Shown: positions 10,879 to 20,290 of the stretch, one piece after another
How positions within the stretch are numbered: position 1 is the stretch's first letter
Layout of the letters: each line of letters starts with the position of its first letter
NCBI RefSeq assembly: GCF_016411865.1
Contig: NZ_JAEKJA010000005.1
Location: forward strand, 1 to 64,000
DNA from: Acuticoccus mangrovi
GTDB taxonomy: Bacteria > Pseudomonadota > Alphaproteobacteria > Rhizobiales > Amorphaceae
DNA length: 64,000 nt
Direction: 5' to 3'
The notes under the pieces: generated by a model
The model's database searches: none
Told to the model about the DNA's origin: nothing
What the model saw: only the letters and a program-made list of their open reading frames with translations
Program-made: the position numbers and the translations under genes

Positions 10879-11748
10879 ATGCCGCTTAAATCCATGACCG
10901 CAGCCGGCCTTCTGTCCCGCTTCGCGCGCCTGGCGCTGGCGGGAGGGCTCGCGGCAGGCCTTTCCGGCGCCGCCCTCGCGGCCGAGGAGGGTCACTCCCT
11001 GATCGAAAAGCAGGACTGGTCCTTCGGCGGTGTCTTCGGCACCTACGAACGGGCGCAGCTGCAGCGCGGCTACAAGGTCTATCGCGAGGTCTGCAGCCTC
11101 TGCCACTCGATGGACCGGCTCGCCTTCCGCAACCTCCATCAGCCGGGCGGCCCGGAATTCTCCGAGGAGGCGGCGAAGCAGATCGCGTCGGAATATCAGA
11201 TCCCCGACATCTCCAACGAGACCGGCCAGCCCTTCGACCGGCCGGGCACGCTGACGGACCACTTCCCCGCGCCGTTCCCGAACAAGGCGGCGGCGCAGGC
11301 GGCGAACGGCGGCGCCTACCCGCCCGACCTCTCGCTGATCGCCAAGGCGCGCGCCGAGCACCGCGGTTTCCCCGGCTTCATCGTCGACGCCTTCGCCAAC
11401 TATGCGGAGAACGGGCCGGACTACATCTACGCGCTGCTGACCCACTACGAGGACCCGCCCGCCGGCGTGGAGCCGGTGCCGGGCAAGCACTACAACCCGG
11501 TCTTCCTCAGCGGCGACTGGATCTCGATGCCCAAACCCATCAGCGACGGGCAGGTGGAGTACACCGACGGCACGTCCGAGACGGTGGAGCAGTATTCCGC
11601 CGACGTCTCGGCCTTTCTGATGTGGGCGGCCGAGCCCAAGCTTGAGGAGCGCAAGGAGATCGGCTTTCGCGTGATGATCTTCCTCATCGTCTTCGCGGTG
11701 CTGCTCTACCTCACCAAGCGCAAGCTCTGGCGCAACGTCGAGCACTGA
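10879..11748 (+). CDS. petC: Cytochrome c1 subunit of the bc1 complex
   Basis: Membrane-anchored c-type cytochrome (289 aa) that accepts electrons from the Rieske protein. An N-terminal signal peptide (residues 1-35, ending AALAA) exports it; the covalent haem site is CSLCH (72-76). One C-terminal anchor, MIFLIVFAVLLYLTK, precedes the basic end KRKLWRNVEH. As in other proteobacteria it is a separate gene directly after cytochrome b, 3 bp away, and closes the operon ahead of a strong terminator. Confidence 0.97.
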   Translation: MPLKSMTAAGLLSRFARLALAGGLAAGLSGAALAAEEGHSLIEKQDWSFGGVFGTYERAQLQRGYKVYREVCSLCHSMDRLAFRNLHQPGGPEFSEEAAKQIASEYQIPDISNETGQPFDRPGTLTDHFPAPFPNKAAAQAANGGAYPPDLSLIAKARAEHRGFPGFIVDAFANYAENGPDYIYALLTHYEDPPAGVEPVPGKHYNPVFLSGDWISMPKPISDGQVEYTDGTSETVEQYSADVSAFLMWAAEPKLEERKEIGFRVMIFLIVFAVLLYLTKRKLWRNVEH

Positions 11749-11775
11749 TCGGCCCCGCCGCTCTGCTCTCGGAAG

Positions 11776-11800
11776 GCCCACCCCATCGGGTGGGCTTTTT
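11776..11800 (+). terminator. Rho-independent terminator of petABC
   Basis: An 8-bp perfect GC-rich stem (GCCCACCC / GGGTGGGC) with a 4-base loop is followed by five T residues, 27 bp after the petC stop. Confidence 0.92.
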
Positions 11801-11914
11801 CGTTCGAGGCCGCGCCTCCTGTCGCACCGACGTCACCGCCGCGGGGGCATTGTCGCCATCGCATGACGGCCGCCGGTCTCCCGAGGGCGAGCGGCAGATC
11901 ACGGGCGAACCACG

Positions 11915-12526
11915 ATGAGCGATGCGCACCCCGACGGCGACCGGCGAGACCCGTGGGGCATCCTCTTCCTGGTGGTCGGCCCGAGCGGCGTCGGCAAGGA
12001 CACGCTGATCGACGCCGCCCGCGTCCGCCTTTCCGGCAGCGCCGTCGTATTCGCCCGCCGGGTGATCACCCGTCCTGCGGACGCTGGCGGCGAAGCGCAC
12101 GAGGAGATGGCGCCGGACGCCTTCGAGGCCGCCGCCCGCGCCGGCGACTTCATGGCGTGGTGGCGGGCCCACGGCCTCGGCTACGGCCTGCGCCGCGAGC
12201 TTCTCGACGCACTGCGGGCGGGACGGGACGTCGTCGCCAACACCTCGCGCCAGGCGCTGACGGCCTTTGCCGGCGTCGCGCCCCGCATCGTCGTCCTGTC
12301 GATCACGGCGCCGCCGGAGCTGGTGCGCGCCCGCCTCGAGGCGCGGGGGCGGGAGGACGCGGCCGCCGTCGCCGACCGCCTCGCCCGCAAGGTCGCCATC
12401 CCTCCCGTCGCCCCGGTGGTGGAGATCGCCAACGACACCGACGTCGACACGGGGGTCGCCCGTTTCCTCGCCGCCCTCCGCGCAGCCGGCGACGTCTCGG
12501 CGGTGAGGATTTCGTCCGGGGAGTGA
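11915..12526 (+). CDS. phnN: Ribose 1,5-bisphosphate phosphokinase PhnN
   Basis: Phosphorylates ribose 1,5-bisphosphate to PRPP, the salvage step for the ribosyl by-product of C-P lyase. The 203-aa protein has a P-loop VVGPSGVGKDTL (about 20-31), the segment FARRVITRPADAGGEAHEEM typical of PhnN, and WRAHGLGYGL. Overall it resembles guanylate kinase, but the TRPADAGGE segment favours PhnN. Odd point: the rest of the phn locus is more than 40 kb away in this window (from 54357). The gene is flanked by petC and a membrane protein, with no PHO-box-like sequence seen upstream. Confidence 0.88.
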   Translation: MSDAHPDGDRRDPWGILFLVVGPSGVGKDTLIDAARVRLSGSAVVFARRVITRPADAGGEAHEEMAPDAFEAAARAGDFMAWWRAHGLGYGLRRELLDALRAGRDVVANTSRQALTAFAGVAPRIVVLSITAPPELVRARLEARGREDAAAVADRLARKVAIPPVAPVVEIANDTDVDTGVARFLAALRAAGDVSAVRISSGE

Positions 12527-12545
12527 GATGGCTCGCCGGCGCCTA

Positions 12546-12647
12546 GAGCTGGTTCAATGAACTCGCGTTCTCCGAACCGGCTCCAGCTTCCTTGTCTGCG
12601 CGCGTTCCGAGCGGAAAACCGGCTCCACTTTTCCTGAACGCGCGCTA
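12546..12647. repeat. Intergenic palindromic repeat element
   Basis: The gap after phnN holds an element with perfect 10-bp arms, GCGCGCGTTC at 12598-12607 and GAACGCGCGC at 12636-12645, enclosing a segment containing GGAAAACCGGCTCCACTTTTCC. The preceding half, 12546-12590, has its own GGTTC...GAACC pairing. It is recognisable as the type of extragenic repeat scattered through Rhizobiales genomes. The arms reach the stop codon of the minus-strand gene and could act as a bidirectional transcription or processing barrier. Confidence 0.7.
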
Positions 12648-13202
12648 GCCCAACAGGGCGACGAGGAGCAGCGACAGGAGCATGTCGACGATCACGAGGC
12701 CGATGGAGATCGGCACCGTGGTCCCGAGGGCGATGCGCAGGATGAGATAGTGGTAGCGCAGCACCAGCCCCATCGCGATCAGCGACAGGATGACGGCGAG
12801 CGTCGGCTCCACCCACCCCGCGCCCTGCAGGATGAAGGGGATGGCGAGGATGGCGGAGCTGATCGGCGCGGCCCAGTTGCGGGCGACCACGTAGCTCACG
12901 TAGGTCGCCTTCACCCCGAGCGAGCCGGCGGCGACGGCCATCACCACCGGAAAGGCGATCCAGTCGAGGAGCAGCACCGGCAGCCCGCCGAGAAAGAGAT
13001 CGCCGAAGCTCTCCGTGCCCCGCCCCATGCGCGACACCGCCAACATGGTGATGGCGTTGATGGGCAGGAGCAGCACGATGACGCGGAACGAGCGCCAGAA
13101 GCCCGTCACGCTGCGGTCGAGGGCGCGGAGCCCGTCCGGACGGTTGCAGAAGAGCTGCCAGGCGCCGCGCAGGGAGCCGGTGATCTCCGCCGTGCTCAAC
13201 AT
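12645..13202 (-). CDS. Hypothetical integral membrane protein
   Basis: Unrecognised protein of 185 aa with about five hydrophobic segments (about residues 38-58, 70-94, 106-124, 130-150 and 160-184), so an inner-membrane protein. It opens with a soluble stretch MLSTAEITGSLRGAWQLFC and contains no catalytic motif I can identify. It starts 31 bp downstream of dapE on the same strand and is probably co-transcribed with it. Function unknown. Confidence 0.8.
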   Translation of the reverse strand: MLSTAEITGSLRGAWQLFCNRPDGLRALDRSVTGFWRSFRVIVLLLPINAITMLAVSRMGRGTESFGDLFLGGLPVLLLDWIAFPVVMAVAAGSLGVKATYVSYVVARNWAAPISSAILAIPFILQGAGWVEPTLAVILSLIAMGLVLRYHYLILRIALGTTVPISIGLVIVDMLLSLLLVALLG

Positions 13203-13233
13203 GCGAGGTCGCCGGATGACGGATGGGCGCCCC

Positions 13234-14373
13234 TCATGCCGAAAGAACGGCGGCGATGATCGCCCGGTAGGCGTTGGCGAGGGTGCGCAGCTCCGTCACC
13301 GACGTGCGCTCGTCGACCTGGTGCATGGTGCTGCCGACGCCGCCGAACTCCACCACCGGGCAGTAGTTCTTGATGAAGCGCGCGTCGGACGTGCCGCCGC
13401 CGGTGGTCGCCTCCGGGCGCACGCCCGTCGCCTGCTCCACCGCATCGGTCACGGCCGCCACCAACGCCTCGTCGCGGGTGAGAAAGCAGTCGCTGAGAAA
13501 TGGCTCCCACGCGATCGAGACGCGGGCGCCGGCAGCGGCCTCCTCGATGCGCCGGGTGAGCTCGGCCTGCAGCGTCGGGAACGTCCAGTGATCGTTGAAG
13601 CGTACGTTGAAGCGCAGCGAGGCGCGCGGCGGGATAACGTTCCACGACGGGTTGCCGACGTCCACCGAGACGATCTCGAGGTTGGTGGGGGCGAAGTGCT
13701 CGGAGCCCTCGTCGAGCGGCAGGTTGAGCGCCGTGCCGATGGCGAGGAGGGCGGGCACGGGGTTCTCCGCCCGCTCCTGATAGGCGACGTGGCCCTGCTT
13801 GCCCTCCACCGTGACGGCGGCGGAGAGCGAGCCGCGGCGGCCGATCTTGATGGTGTCGCCGAGCACCGCGCGGGCGGTGGGCTCGCCGACGATGGCGGCG
13901 TCGAACCGGGTGTGGGCGGCGGCCCACTCGAGCAGCGGCATCGTCCCGTTGATCGCGACCCCTTCCTCGTCGCCGGTGATGAGGAAGGAGATCTGGCCGG
14001 GCCCGTCCGCGGCCGCCCAGTCGAGCGCGGCGGCGATCATCGCGGCGACGGCGCCCTTCATGTCCTGCGCGCCGCGGCCGTAGAGGGTGTCGCCGTCGAT
14101 GGCGGCGGAGAAGGGCGGGTGCGTCCAGTCGGCCACGGCGCCGGGCGGCACGACGTCGACGTGGCCGGCGAAGGCGAGGTGGCGGCCGGAGCCGCGCGTG
14201 GCGAAGAGGTTCTCCACCGGCGTGGTGCCCTCGGAGGCGAAGCTCATCCGCTCCACCGCGAAGCCGGCGCCGGCGAGGGTCCGCTCCACGATGTCGAACA
14301 CCTCGGGCCCGGCGGGGGTGACGCTCTCGGCGCGGATCAGCGCTTCGGCGAGGGGGAGGGGATCGGTGCTCAT
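13234..14373 (-). CDS. dapE: Succinyl-diaminopimelate desuccinylase
   Basis: Zinc-dependent M20 peptidase-like hydrolase of 379 aa making LL-diaminopimelate in the lysine/peptidoglycan pathway; it acts two steps after DapD. Metal-ligand motifs are visible: FAGHVDVVPPG (His), YGRGAQDMKGAVAAM (bridging Asp), and ITGDEEG (catalytic Glu pair). GGGTSDARFI and FGGVGSTMHQVDERTSV near the end complete the family pattern. ATG 14373 overlaps the stop of the upstream DUF805 gene (ATGA), so the genes are translationally coupled. Confidence 0.97.
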   Translation of the reverse strand: MSTDPLPLAEALIRAESVTPAGPEVFDIVERTLAGAGFAVERMSFASEGTTPVENLFATRGSGRHLAFAGHVDVVPPGAVADWTHPPFSAAIDGDTLYGRGAQDMKGAVAAMIAAALDWAAADGPGQISFLITGDEEGVAINGTMPLLEWAAAHTRFDAAIVGEPTARAVLGDTIKIGRRGSLSAAVTVEGKQGHVAYQERAENPVPALLAIGTALNLPLDEGSEHFAPTNLEIVSVDVGNPSWNVIPPRASLRFNVRFNDHWTFPTLQAELTRRIEEAAAGARVSIAWEPFLSDCFLTRDEALVAAVTDAVEQATGVRPEATTGGGTSDARFIKNYCPVVEFGGVGSTMHQVDERTSVTELRTLANAYRAIIAAVLSA

Positions 14374-14747
14374 CGCGGCCCGCGCATGTTGGTTGCCGGA
14401 GCGTAGGCGTTGGGGCCGGGCGTGCCGGGGATGAGACCGATGACGAAGAAGGCGATGAAGCCGACCACGGGGATCACGAAGGCGGCGGCGAACCACCCCG
14501 TCAGCCCCCGGTCGTGCAGCCGCTTCACCGACAGCGCCACCTCGGTCCAGAACAGCGCTACGAACACGAAGGGGGCGATCATCGAGAACTCGATCTCCCC
14601 CGTGTTCGGGTTGATCTGCGGCAGCATCAAGACGACGCCGAGAAAGCCGCACATCAGGTTGCCGAGCCAGAAGACCTCACGGTTGACGCGCCCGTCGAGC
14701 CCGATCAACGCCCAAAGGACGGTGGGTTCCCTGCCGCCCGCGCTCAC
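14370..14747 (-). CDS. DUF805 membrane protein
   Basis: Small membrane protein (125 aa) of the DUF805 family; function unknown. Features are WALIGLDGRVNREVFWLGNL at the start, LSVKRLHDRGLTGWFA in the middle (the conserved RLHD motif) and three to four hydrophobic helices. GTG 14747 is favoured because AGGGA lies six bases upstream; an overlapping TTG at 14753 is possible. It sits between dapD and dapE, touching both, so it is part of the dap operon. Confidence 0.85.
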   Translation of the reverse strand: MSAGGREPTVLWALIGLDGRVNREVFWLGNLMCGFLGVVLMLPQINPNTGEIEFSMIAPFVFVALFWTEVALSVKRLHDRGLTGWFAAAFVIPVVGFIAFFVIGLIPGTPGPNAYAPATNMRGPR

Positions 14748-14749
14748 GG

Positions 14750-15601
14750 TCAATCCCTGAGGAGGTCGTTGATCGAGGTCTTGGCGCGGGTGCGCTCGTC
14801 GACGCGCTTCACGATGATGGCGGCGGCGAGGGCCATCGGCTCGTTGCTGGCGCTCTTGGTGGCGACGGTGCCGGGCACCACCACCGAGTAGGGCGGCACC
14901 TCGCCACGGAACACCTCGCCGGTCGCCCGGTCGACGACGCGGGTGGAGGCGCCGAGGAAGACGCCCATCGAGAGCACCGAGCCGCGGCCGACGCGCACGC
15001 CTTCAGCGACCTCGGAGCGGGCGCCGATGAAGCAGTCGTCCTCGATGATCACCGGGGCGGCCTGCAGCGGCTCCAGGACGCCGCCGATGCCGGCGCCGCC
15101 GGAGATGTGGCAGTTCTTGCCGATCTGGGCGCAGGAGCCGACGGTGGCCCAGGTGTCCACCATGGTGCCCTCGTCGACGTAGGCGCCGAGATTGACGAAG
15201 GACGGCATCAGCACCACGCCGGGCGCGATGAAGGCGGAGCGGCGCACGATGGAGCCCGGCACGGCGCGGAAGCCGGCCCCCTCGAAGTCCACCGCACCCC
15301 AACCCTCGAACTTCGAGGGCACCTTGTCCCACCAATGAGCGCCGCCGGGGCCGCCCTCGATGGCGTCCATCGGGGTGAGGCGGAAGGACAGGAGCACCGC
15401 CTTCTTCAGCCATTCGTTGATCTGCCAGCCGTTCGCCGTCGGCTCGGCGACGCGCAGCACCCCGCGGTCGAGGAGGCCGAGCGCCTTGTCGACGGCGTCG
15501 CGGACGCGGCCGGTGGTGCGGGCGGTGATGGTGGCGCGCTCGTCGAAGGCGCTGTCGATGGTCGCGGCGAGGCGGTCGCGTTCGGAGGGGCTGAGGTGCA
15601 T
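14750..15601 (-). CDS. dapD: Tetrahydrodipicolinate N-succinyltransferase
   Basis: Transfers succinyl from succinyl-CoA to tetrahydrodipicolinate in diaminopimelate/lysine synthesis. The 283-aa protein has the N-terminal helical domain, then a left-handed beta-helix of hexapeptide repeats, seen in [20 protein letters not shown] and [20 protein letters not shown]. The C-terminal [13 protein letters not shown] is typical. ATG 15601 gives the usual start [16 protein letters not shown]; the frame is open further upstream without family support. The stop overlaps the DUF805 start region. Confidence 0.97.
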   Translation of the reverse strand: MHLSPSERDRLAATIDSAFDERATITARTTGRVRDAVDKALGLLDRGVLRVAEPTANGWQINEWLKKAVLLSFRLTPMDAIEGGPGGAHWWDKVPSKFEGWGAVDFEGAGFRAVPGSIVRRSAFIAPGVVLMPSFVNLGAYVDEGTMVDTWATVGSCAQIGKNCHISGGAGIGGVLEPLQAAPVIIEDDCFIGARSEVAEGVRVGRGSVLSMGVFLGASTRVVDRATGEVFRGEVPPYSVVVPGTVATKSASNEPMALAAAIIVKRVDERTRAKTSINDLLRD

Positions 15602-15677
15602 GGGCTCTATGACTGGTTTTGGTCCGGACCTTAGGCGATCAGCGCACCGCCGCCTAGCGGTTGCCGTGCCCGGTTGG

Positions 15678-16799
15678 TCACTCCTGTGTCGACAGCTCAT
15701 CCGATAGCCTTGCGACCAGCGCCTCCGCAAGCGTGCTGGCGTCGCTCTCCGCACTCATCGCAGTGAGGACGAGGCCGCCCTCGCCGGAGCCGAACACGGC
15801 GATGAGGCGCCCGGTCTGCCCCGTCTCGGTGGTGCAGCGGGTCGCGAGGGAGAGCGTGACGAGGCCCTTCGGCGTCTCGTTCTGGGCGCTGTAGGCACCG
15901 AGGCAGGCGCCGGCGCTCTCGGTGATGAGGCGGGTGCGCAGCGCGTGCATGTCGCCGGCCTCCGCCGCGGTGAGGGGGCGGAGGGTGCCGGTGAGGGAGC
16001 CCGAGGCGAAGCTGACCACCGCGTCGGTGACGGCGAGGCGGAAGAGGCCGACCTCGGCCGCCGACAGCGCGTTGGCAAGGGCGACGGCGGTGCGCGTGTC
16101 GGCGGCGAGGGGCGCGGCCTGCGGCGGCGGCAGGGCGGTGGCGGGTGCTGCCGGCGGCGTCGGCGCTTCGCCCTTCGGGGCCGCGCCCGCGGCCGCATCG
16201 AGCTCGTCGAGGATCGCGGACTCGGCGGTGCGCGGGGCGGGGGAGGGCTGCGGCGGGTTCGCCCGCACGCCGCGCTCGGCGCAGCTCGCGAGCCACTCCA
16301 GCGCCCGCCGTGAGCCGGCGAGGTTTACGGGGTAGAGGGCGTCACCCACCCGGATCGTCAGGCGGTTCGCGTTGCGCAGTCGCTCGCTCACGCGGTCCAT
16401 GTCGTCGATCGCGAGGGTCAGCGTCTCGGTCGTCGCCGCCTCGGCCATGTAGGGGTGGGCGCGGCTGCGGTTGAAGGCGAGGGCGGTCTCGACGGTGTCG
16501 CCCACCGCAAGGTCGCTGCCGAGGCGATGGAGGTTGATCTTGAGCGCGCCGTTGCCGGTCATCCAGAAATTCAGATAGGCGTCGGCCGACGCCGTGCCGA
16601 TGCCGATCTCGCAGTCGGTGAAGGCGCCGGTGTCGGGGTCGGCGAAGGCGTAGCCGCGCCAATTGCCGATGCTGATCTCGTCGAGGCGGGGTGCCTCGTT
16701 GGCGAAGCGCGTGGCGAGATCGTCCGCGCTAGCGGGCGCGGCGGCGAGGAGCGCCAGCGCGGTGAAGCCGAGGAGAGGGCGGGCGAGGTTCCTCATCAT
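15678..16799 (-). CDS. Hypothetical secreted protein
   Basis: Unrecognised 373-aa protein. A signal peptide is clear ([20 protein letters not shown], probable cut after PASA, about residue 28), so it is exported. An N-terminal domain (about 29-180) and a C-terminal domain (about 240-373) flank a Pro/Ala-rich linker (about 187-230). Several cysteines could pair. It starts at tandem ATGs after GGGGGAA. No catalytic motif is evident. It lies between a nucleotidase gene and dapD in a same-strand series, with gaps of 86 and 76 bp. Confidence 0.75.
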   Translation of the reverse strand: MMRNLARPLLGFTALALLAAAPASADDLATRFANEAPRLDEISIGNWRGYAFADPDTGAFTDCEIGIGTASADAYLNFWMTGNGALKINLHRLGSDLAVGDTVETALAFNRSRAHPYMAEAATTETLTLAIDDMDRVSERLRNANRLTIRVGDALYPVNLAGSRRALEWLASCAERGVRANPPQPSPAPRTAESAILDELDAAAGAAPKGEAPTPPAAPATALPPPQAAPLAADTRTAVALANALSAAEVGLFRLAVTDAVVSFASGSLTGTLRPLTAAEAGDMHALRTRLITESAGACLGAYSAQNETPKGLVTLSLATRCTTETGQTGRLIAVFGSGEGGLVLTAMSAESDASTLAEALVARLSDELSTQE

Positions 16800-16885
16800 T
16801 TCCCCCAGTGCCGGGCGTCCGGCACGGTGCGGACCCTTCAGAGACGAGAGATAGAGGTGGCTCCCGGTCCGGCAACCGAACGGGC

Positions 16886-17650
16886 TCAGCGGGACGCCTC
16901 GATGGGCTGGCGCGGCCGCGCCATGATGCGCTGCAGGAAGCCGGCGAGATCGTCGGTCACATACTCGACGTGGGGGGCGTTGCGGCCTTCGAGCTCCCAG
17001 TCCTCGCGGAACACCTCGCGCGTGCCCTCGGGCACCACGAGCACGGTGCGCATGCCGTTCTCGTGCGGCACCGCGAGATTGCGCGACAGGTCCTCGAACA
17101 TCGCCGAGTGGGTGGGATCGATGGCGTGCCGATCCCAGAAGCGGGCGTAAGTGTCGGCATGCGGCTTGGGCACGAGGTCGGCGGCGACGATGTCGAAGAT
17201 GTCCTCGAAGTGGTGGTGCACGCCGAGCCGCTCGGCGATGGCGCGCGCGTGCGCCACGGTGCCGTTGGTCATGATGAAGCGGCGGCCCGGCAGCGCCTCC
17301 ACGGCGGCGGCGAGCCGATCGTCCGGCACCACCTTGGAGTGGTCGATGTCGTGGACGAACTCCAGGAAGCCGTCGGGATTGATGCCGTGCTCCAGCATCA
17401 GCCCGCGCAGCGTGGTGCCGTAGCGGCGATAGTAGTCCTTCTGCAGCGAGTGGGCGGCGTCCCGTTCCAGATTGAGGAGGCCGGCCACATATTCGCTCAT
17501 CCGCTCGTCGACCTGGGCGAAGAGGTTCGTGTGGGCGGGATAGAGGGTGTTGTCGAGGTCGAAGATCCACGTGTCGACGTCGCGGAACGGCGTCAGATCA
17601 CGCGGGTTCGCGACGGCGGATTCGGACGGCAGTGGCGTCGGATGGTTCAT
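16886..17650 (-). CDS. HAD-family pyrimidine 5'-nucleotidase
   Basis: Haloacid dehalogenase-superfamily phosphatase of 254 aa, subfamily IA, close to pyrimidine 5'-nucleotidases (SDT1-like). Motif I is WIFDLDNTLYP with the nucleophile Asp; motif II is FIMTNGTVAHA; motif III contributes Lys in LVPKPHADTYA; motif IV is AMFEDLSRNL. ATG 17650 is chosen over an open extension to 17737 because the latter adds only a basic, low-complexity leader. Genes of this type commonly lie between argB and dapD in Rhizobiales. Substrate range is inferred from the family. Confidence 0.87.
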   Translation of the reverse strand: MNHPTPLPSESAVANPRDLTPFRDVDTWIFDLDNTLYPAHTNLFAQVDERMSEYVAGLLNLERDAAHSLQKDYYRRYGTTLRGLMLEHGINPDGFLEFVHDIDHSKVVPDDRLAAAVEALPGRRFIMTNGTVAHARAIAERLGVHHHFEDIFDIVAADLVPKPHADTYARFWDRHAIDPTHSAMFEDLSRNLAVPHENGMRTVLVVPEGTREVFREDWELEGRNAPHVEYVTDDLAGFLQRIMARPRQPIEASR

Positions 17651-17738
17651 GGTGGCGCAGGATCCGTTCCTCTTCCGGCGAGGGTGAGGTGCGCGCACGC
17701 CGGGGGTCGATCTTACACCTTTCGGCGGAGCGGCCAAA

Positions 17739-19073
17739 TTACGGCTTATCCGTGACTGGATCGAGGGTTACGCCGATGGTCGTGGCGAAGCGGCGAACCG
17801 GCGGCCGATCACCCCCCGGCAGGGCGTGGGTGCGCAGGATCGCCTCGCGCGCCCCGTCGATGTCGCCGGCCCCGTAGCGGGCGCGGGCGAGCGCTTCCCA
17901 GACGCGGCTGTCCTCGGGGGCGAGCGCGGTGGCGGCCTCGGCGTGGGCCACGGCGCGGGCGTGGCGCTCCGCGAGGGTTTCCTTGTCCTCGATGAGGAGG
18001 CGCGACATGTGGCGGTGGGCCTCGGCGCAGCCCGGATCGCGGGCGAGGGCGAGCGTCGCCTGGGCTTCGGCGACGGCGCGGTGGCCATGGCGGATCGCGT
18101 GGGCGGCGAGGTCGGCGAGCTCGGCGGCGGCGAACGCGCGTTGGGCCGGATCGGCCTCGAGCGGCGGCACCGGGTCGGTGGGGCCGAGGTCGGCGGTCAT
18201 GAGGCGCACCACGGCGGCAGCGGCGACGCGGCTCTGCCAGTCGGCGGCGGTGGCGGCGTCGGCGACCTCGTCATCGCGTGACAGGAGGGCGCGCCCGCCG
18301 CCCTTGGCGAAGACCAGCTCCACCAGATGCTGCTTCTGCCCGTCGGTGAGGTCGGTGGTGAGGATCACGGCGAGCTCTTCGGCCCGCTGCGCCACTTCCG
18401 CGCTCATATAGGCGGGGCCGTGGGTGTCGCGCATCCACTGGGCCGACAGCGTCGCGGGATCGAAGTGCTTATAGTAGAGCACCTCGTCGAGGGCGAGATA
18501 GTCGCCGTAGGCGGCCGCCTCGAGGGCGAAGACGCGGTCGGCGTGGTAGTCCTTCGGTGCGATGTGGCGCAACCTGAGCCCGGCGGCGATCGGGGCGGCG
18601 CGGTAGATGCTCTTGAGGTCGTAGCCCGCGAGCGGGTTCGCGAGGATCTGCCGCATCCGCTCGAACGGGGTGCCGCGGATCGACTGGTTCTGCCGGTTCG
18701 CCTCGCCGGTGGTGCGCTCGATGGCGCCGCCCGCCGCCACCGCCTCCGGGTGAGCGTCGAGCAGGCCGACGAGGCGGCGGCAGAACTCCGGATGCAGCCG
18801 GTCGTCGTGCCAGAGGAAGGCGAAATAGGGCGTCTCCACCATCCCGAGGAGGGCGTTGGTGTTGCCCACCCAGCCGAGCCGATGCTCCTGGATGACGAGG
18901 CGGATGCGCGGATCGGGAAGCGCGCCGCGGACGATCTCCACGGTGTCGTCGGACGAGGGGTCGACGGAGATGATCATCTCCCAGTCGTCGTCGGTCTGGG
19001 CGCGGGCGCTCTCGATGGCGCGGCCGATGAAGGCCTCGGCATTGTAGGCGGGGGTGAGGAGAGTGACCGTCAT
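17739..19073 (-). CDS. Family 2 glycosyltransferase with C-terminal TPR-like region
   Basis: GT-A fold glycosyltransferase (444 aa). It opens with VTLLTPAYNAEAFIGRAIES and ISVDPSSDDT, and a DxD-like metal motif occurs in LWHDDRLHPEF near residue 90. From about residue 290 the protein becomes helical and Ala-rich, with tetratricopeptide-like stretches such as AEAQATLALARDPGCAEAHR and AEAATALAPEDSRVWEALA; such tails usually bind protein partners. ATG 19073 overlaps the stop of the upstream FAD oxidoreductase (ATGA), implying joint action on a glycan or glycoconjugate. The acceptor is unknown. Confidence 0.85.
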   Translation of the reverse strand: MTVTLLTPAYNAEAFIGRAIESARAQTDDDWEMIISVDPSSDDTVEIVRGALPDPRIRLVIQEHRLGWVGNTNALLGMVETPYFAFLWHDDRLHPEFCRRLVGLLDAHPEAVAAGGAIERTTGEANRQNQSIRGTPFERMRQILANPLAGYDLKSIYRAAPIAAGLRLRHIAPKDYHADRVFALEAAAYGDYLALDEVLYYKHFDPATLSAQWMRDTHGPAYMSAEVAQRAEELAVILTTDLTDGQKQHLVELVFAKGGGRALLSRDDEVADAATAADWQSRVAAAAVVRLMTADLGPTDPVPPLEADPAQRAFAAAELADLAAHAIRHGHRAVAEAQATLALARDPGCAEAHRHMSRLLIEDKETLAERHARAVAHAEAATALAPEDSRVWEALARARYGAGDIDGAREAILRTHALPGGDRPPVRRFATTIGVTLDPVTDKP

Positions 19074-20290
19074 CGCAGAGCGATCCTTTCGGCGAGCCGC
19101 CGGGCGAAGAGGGGCGCCAGCGTGTATTTGCCGGTGTCGACGCTGTGCCAGTTGCCGCCATGCGTGGTGGGGCCGACCTCGTAGCGGGCGTGCAGCTCGC
19201 TGTTCGGATCGTCCACGTCGCTGGCACCCCAGCTGAAGATGATGCCGCCCTCGATCGTCCGCGGCGTGTCGGCGACAAGCGCGACCTGCGGGATGCGGGC
19301 GGCGAGCTCGGCGACCGTCTCGTCGGCGAGCCGTGCGGCCTCGGCCGGGGCGAGGGGGGTGAGCCAGTCGGCCGGCGGCGCGAGCTCGGCCGAGCGGGCG
19401 ATGCAGCCCGTCGGGTACCAGGAGAGGTAGGCCGTGCCGTCAGGCATCGCCACCACGTCGCCATAGGGGCCGAGCACCATGGTGGCGGTCGGCAGGACCC
19501 CTGGCGTGACTGTGGTATGGACGGCGAGCTTCAGGCGGAAGAGATGCGCCCGCCGGCTCGCATCGCCGAGCGATGCGTCGAGCCGCAGGCGGTCGCTCCA
19601 CGTCGCGTTGACGACGTGATCGAACGCGCCGATCTCGTCGTCCGCGTGGTGCAGCGCGATGCGCTCGCCCTGCCGGCACGCCCGCTCCACGGCGAGCCCC
19701 GTGACGAGCTCGATCGCCGCCGTCCCCTCGACCGCCGCGACGAGGTGATCGGCGATGGCGGCGAGGGGAACCGAACGTTCCTCGGTGGCAAAGGCTGCGA
19801 CGACGTGGCGAGTGTCGTAGCGGGCGGCGACGCGCTCCGGCGGCAGGCGGCGCGGCGGCTCGACCTTGCGGCGGCCGAGGTAGCGCCGCCCGGGCACGGC
19901 GAGGGCGTCGTCGACGAGGGCGCTCACCATCTGATAGCGGCCGGCGAGGGTGTCGGGGTCGAGGAGGCTGTCGCGGGCGACGAGATAGTCGAACCCGTCC
20001 GAGACCTCCTCGGTGAGCACGCGGGCCGGGATCCAGCGGGCGAGCAGCGGCTCGAAGGTGGTGGCGCCTTCGGCCATCAGCCGGGCGGTGCGCTCCGGCG
20101 CGTCGTTCACGTAGATGTAGCCGAGGTGGATCTTGCCCTCGTTCCATCGGCTCGCCGCCCCGAGCGGGTGGGGGCCCCGCTCGATCAGCGTGACGGGGAA
20201 GCCGCGCTCGGCGAGCTCCAGGGCGATCGTCGCGCCCTGGATCCCGGCGCCGATGACGGCAATTCGGGAGCGAGAACGAGTCGTGGCGGC
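19070..20290 (-). CDS. FAD-dependent oxidoreductase (DAO-like) with no standard start codon
   Basis: Flavoprotein of about 400 aa. The dinucleotide-binding motif is IAVIGAGIQGATIALELAER, followed by VTLIERG and the DAO-type SRWNEGKIHLGYIY; VVNATWSDRL and GGIIFSWG occur later. Odd point: no ATG, GTG or TTG lies upstream of the Rossmann motif. The first standard codon is GTG 20110, which would delete it. The frame runs without interruption back to the argB stop (TAG, 20293-20291), in the same frame as argB. Options are an unusual start (ATT at 20263 or ACG just after the TAG), readthrough, or a sequence error. Coordinates give the maximal open region. Substrate unknown; coupled to a glycosyltransferase. 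Confidence 0.75.
   Translation of the reverse strand, partial: AATTRSRSRIAVIGAGIQGATIALELAERGFPVTLIERGPHPLGAASRWNEGKIHLGYIYVNDAPERTARLMAEGATTFEPLLARWIPARVLTEEVSDGFDYLVARDSLLDPDTLAGRYQMVSALVDDALAVPGRRYLGRRKVEPPRRLPPERVAARYDTRHVVAAFATEERSVPLAAIADHLVAAVEGTAAIELVTGLAVERACRQGERIALHHADDEIGAFDHVVNATWSDRLRLDASLGDASRRAHLFRLKLAVHTTVTPGVLPTATMVLGPYGDVVAMPDGTAYLSWYPTGCIARSAELAPPADWLTPLAPAEAARLADETVAELAARIPQVALVADTPRTIEGGIIFSWGASDVDDPNSELHARYEVGPTTHGGNWHSVDTGKYTLAPLFARRLAERIALR

Noticed and set aside
9217-11781. An 854-codon minus-strand open frame opposite petABC
   Set aside because: It is antisense to three certain genes, is rich in His/Arg/Asp/Glu as expected from the reverse frame of GC-rich coding DNA, and has no recognisable domain.
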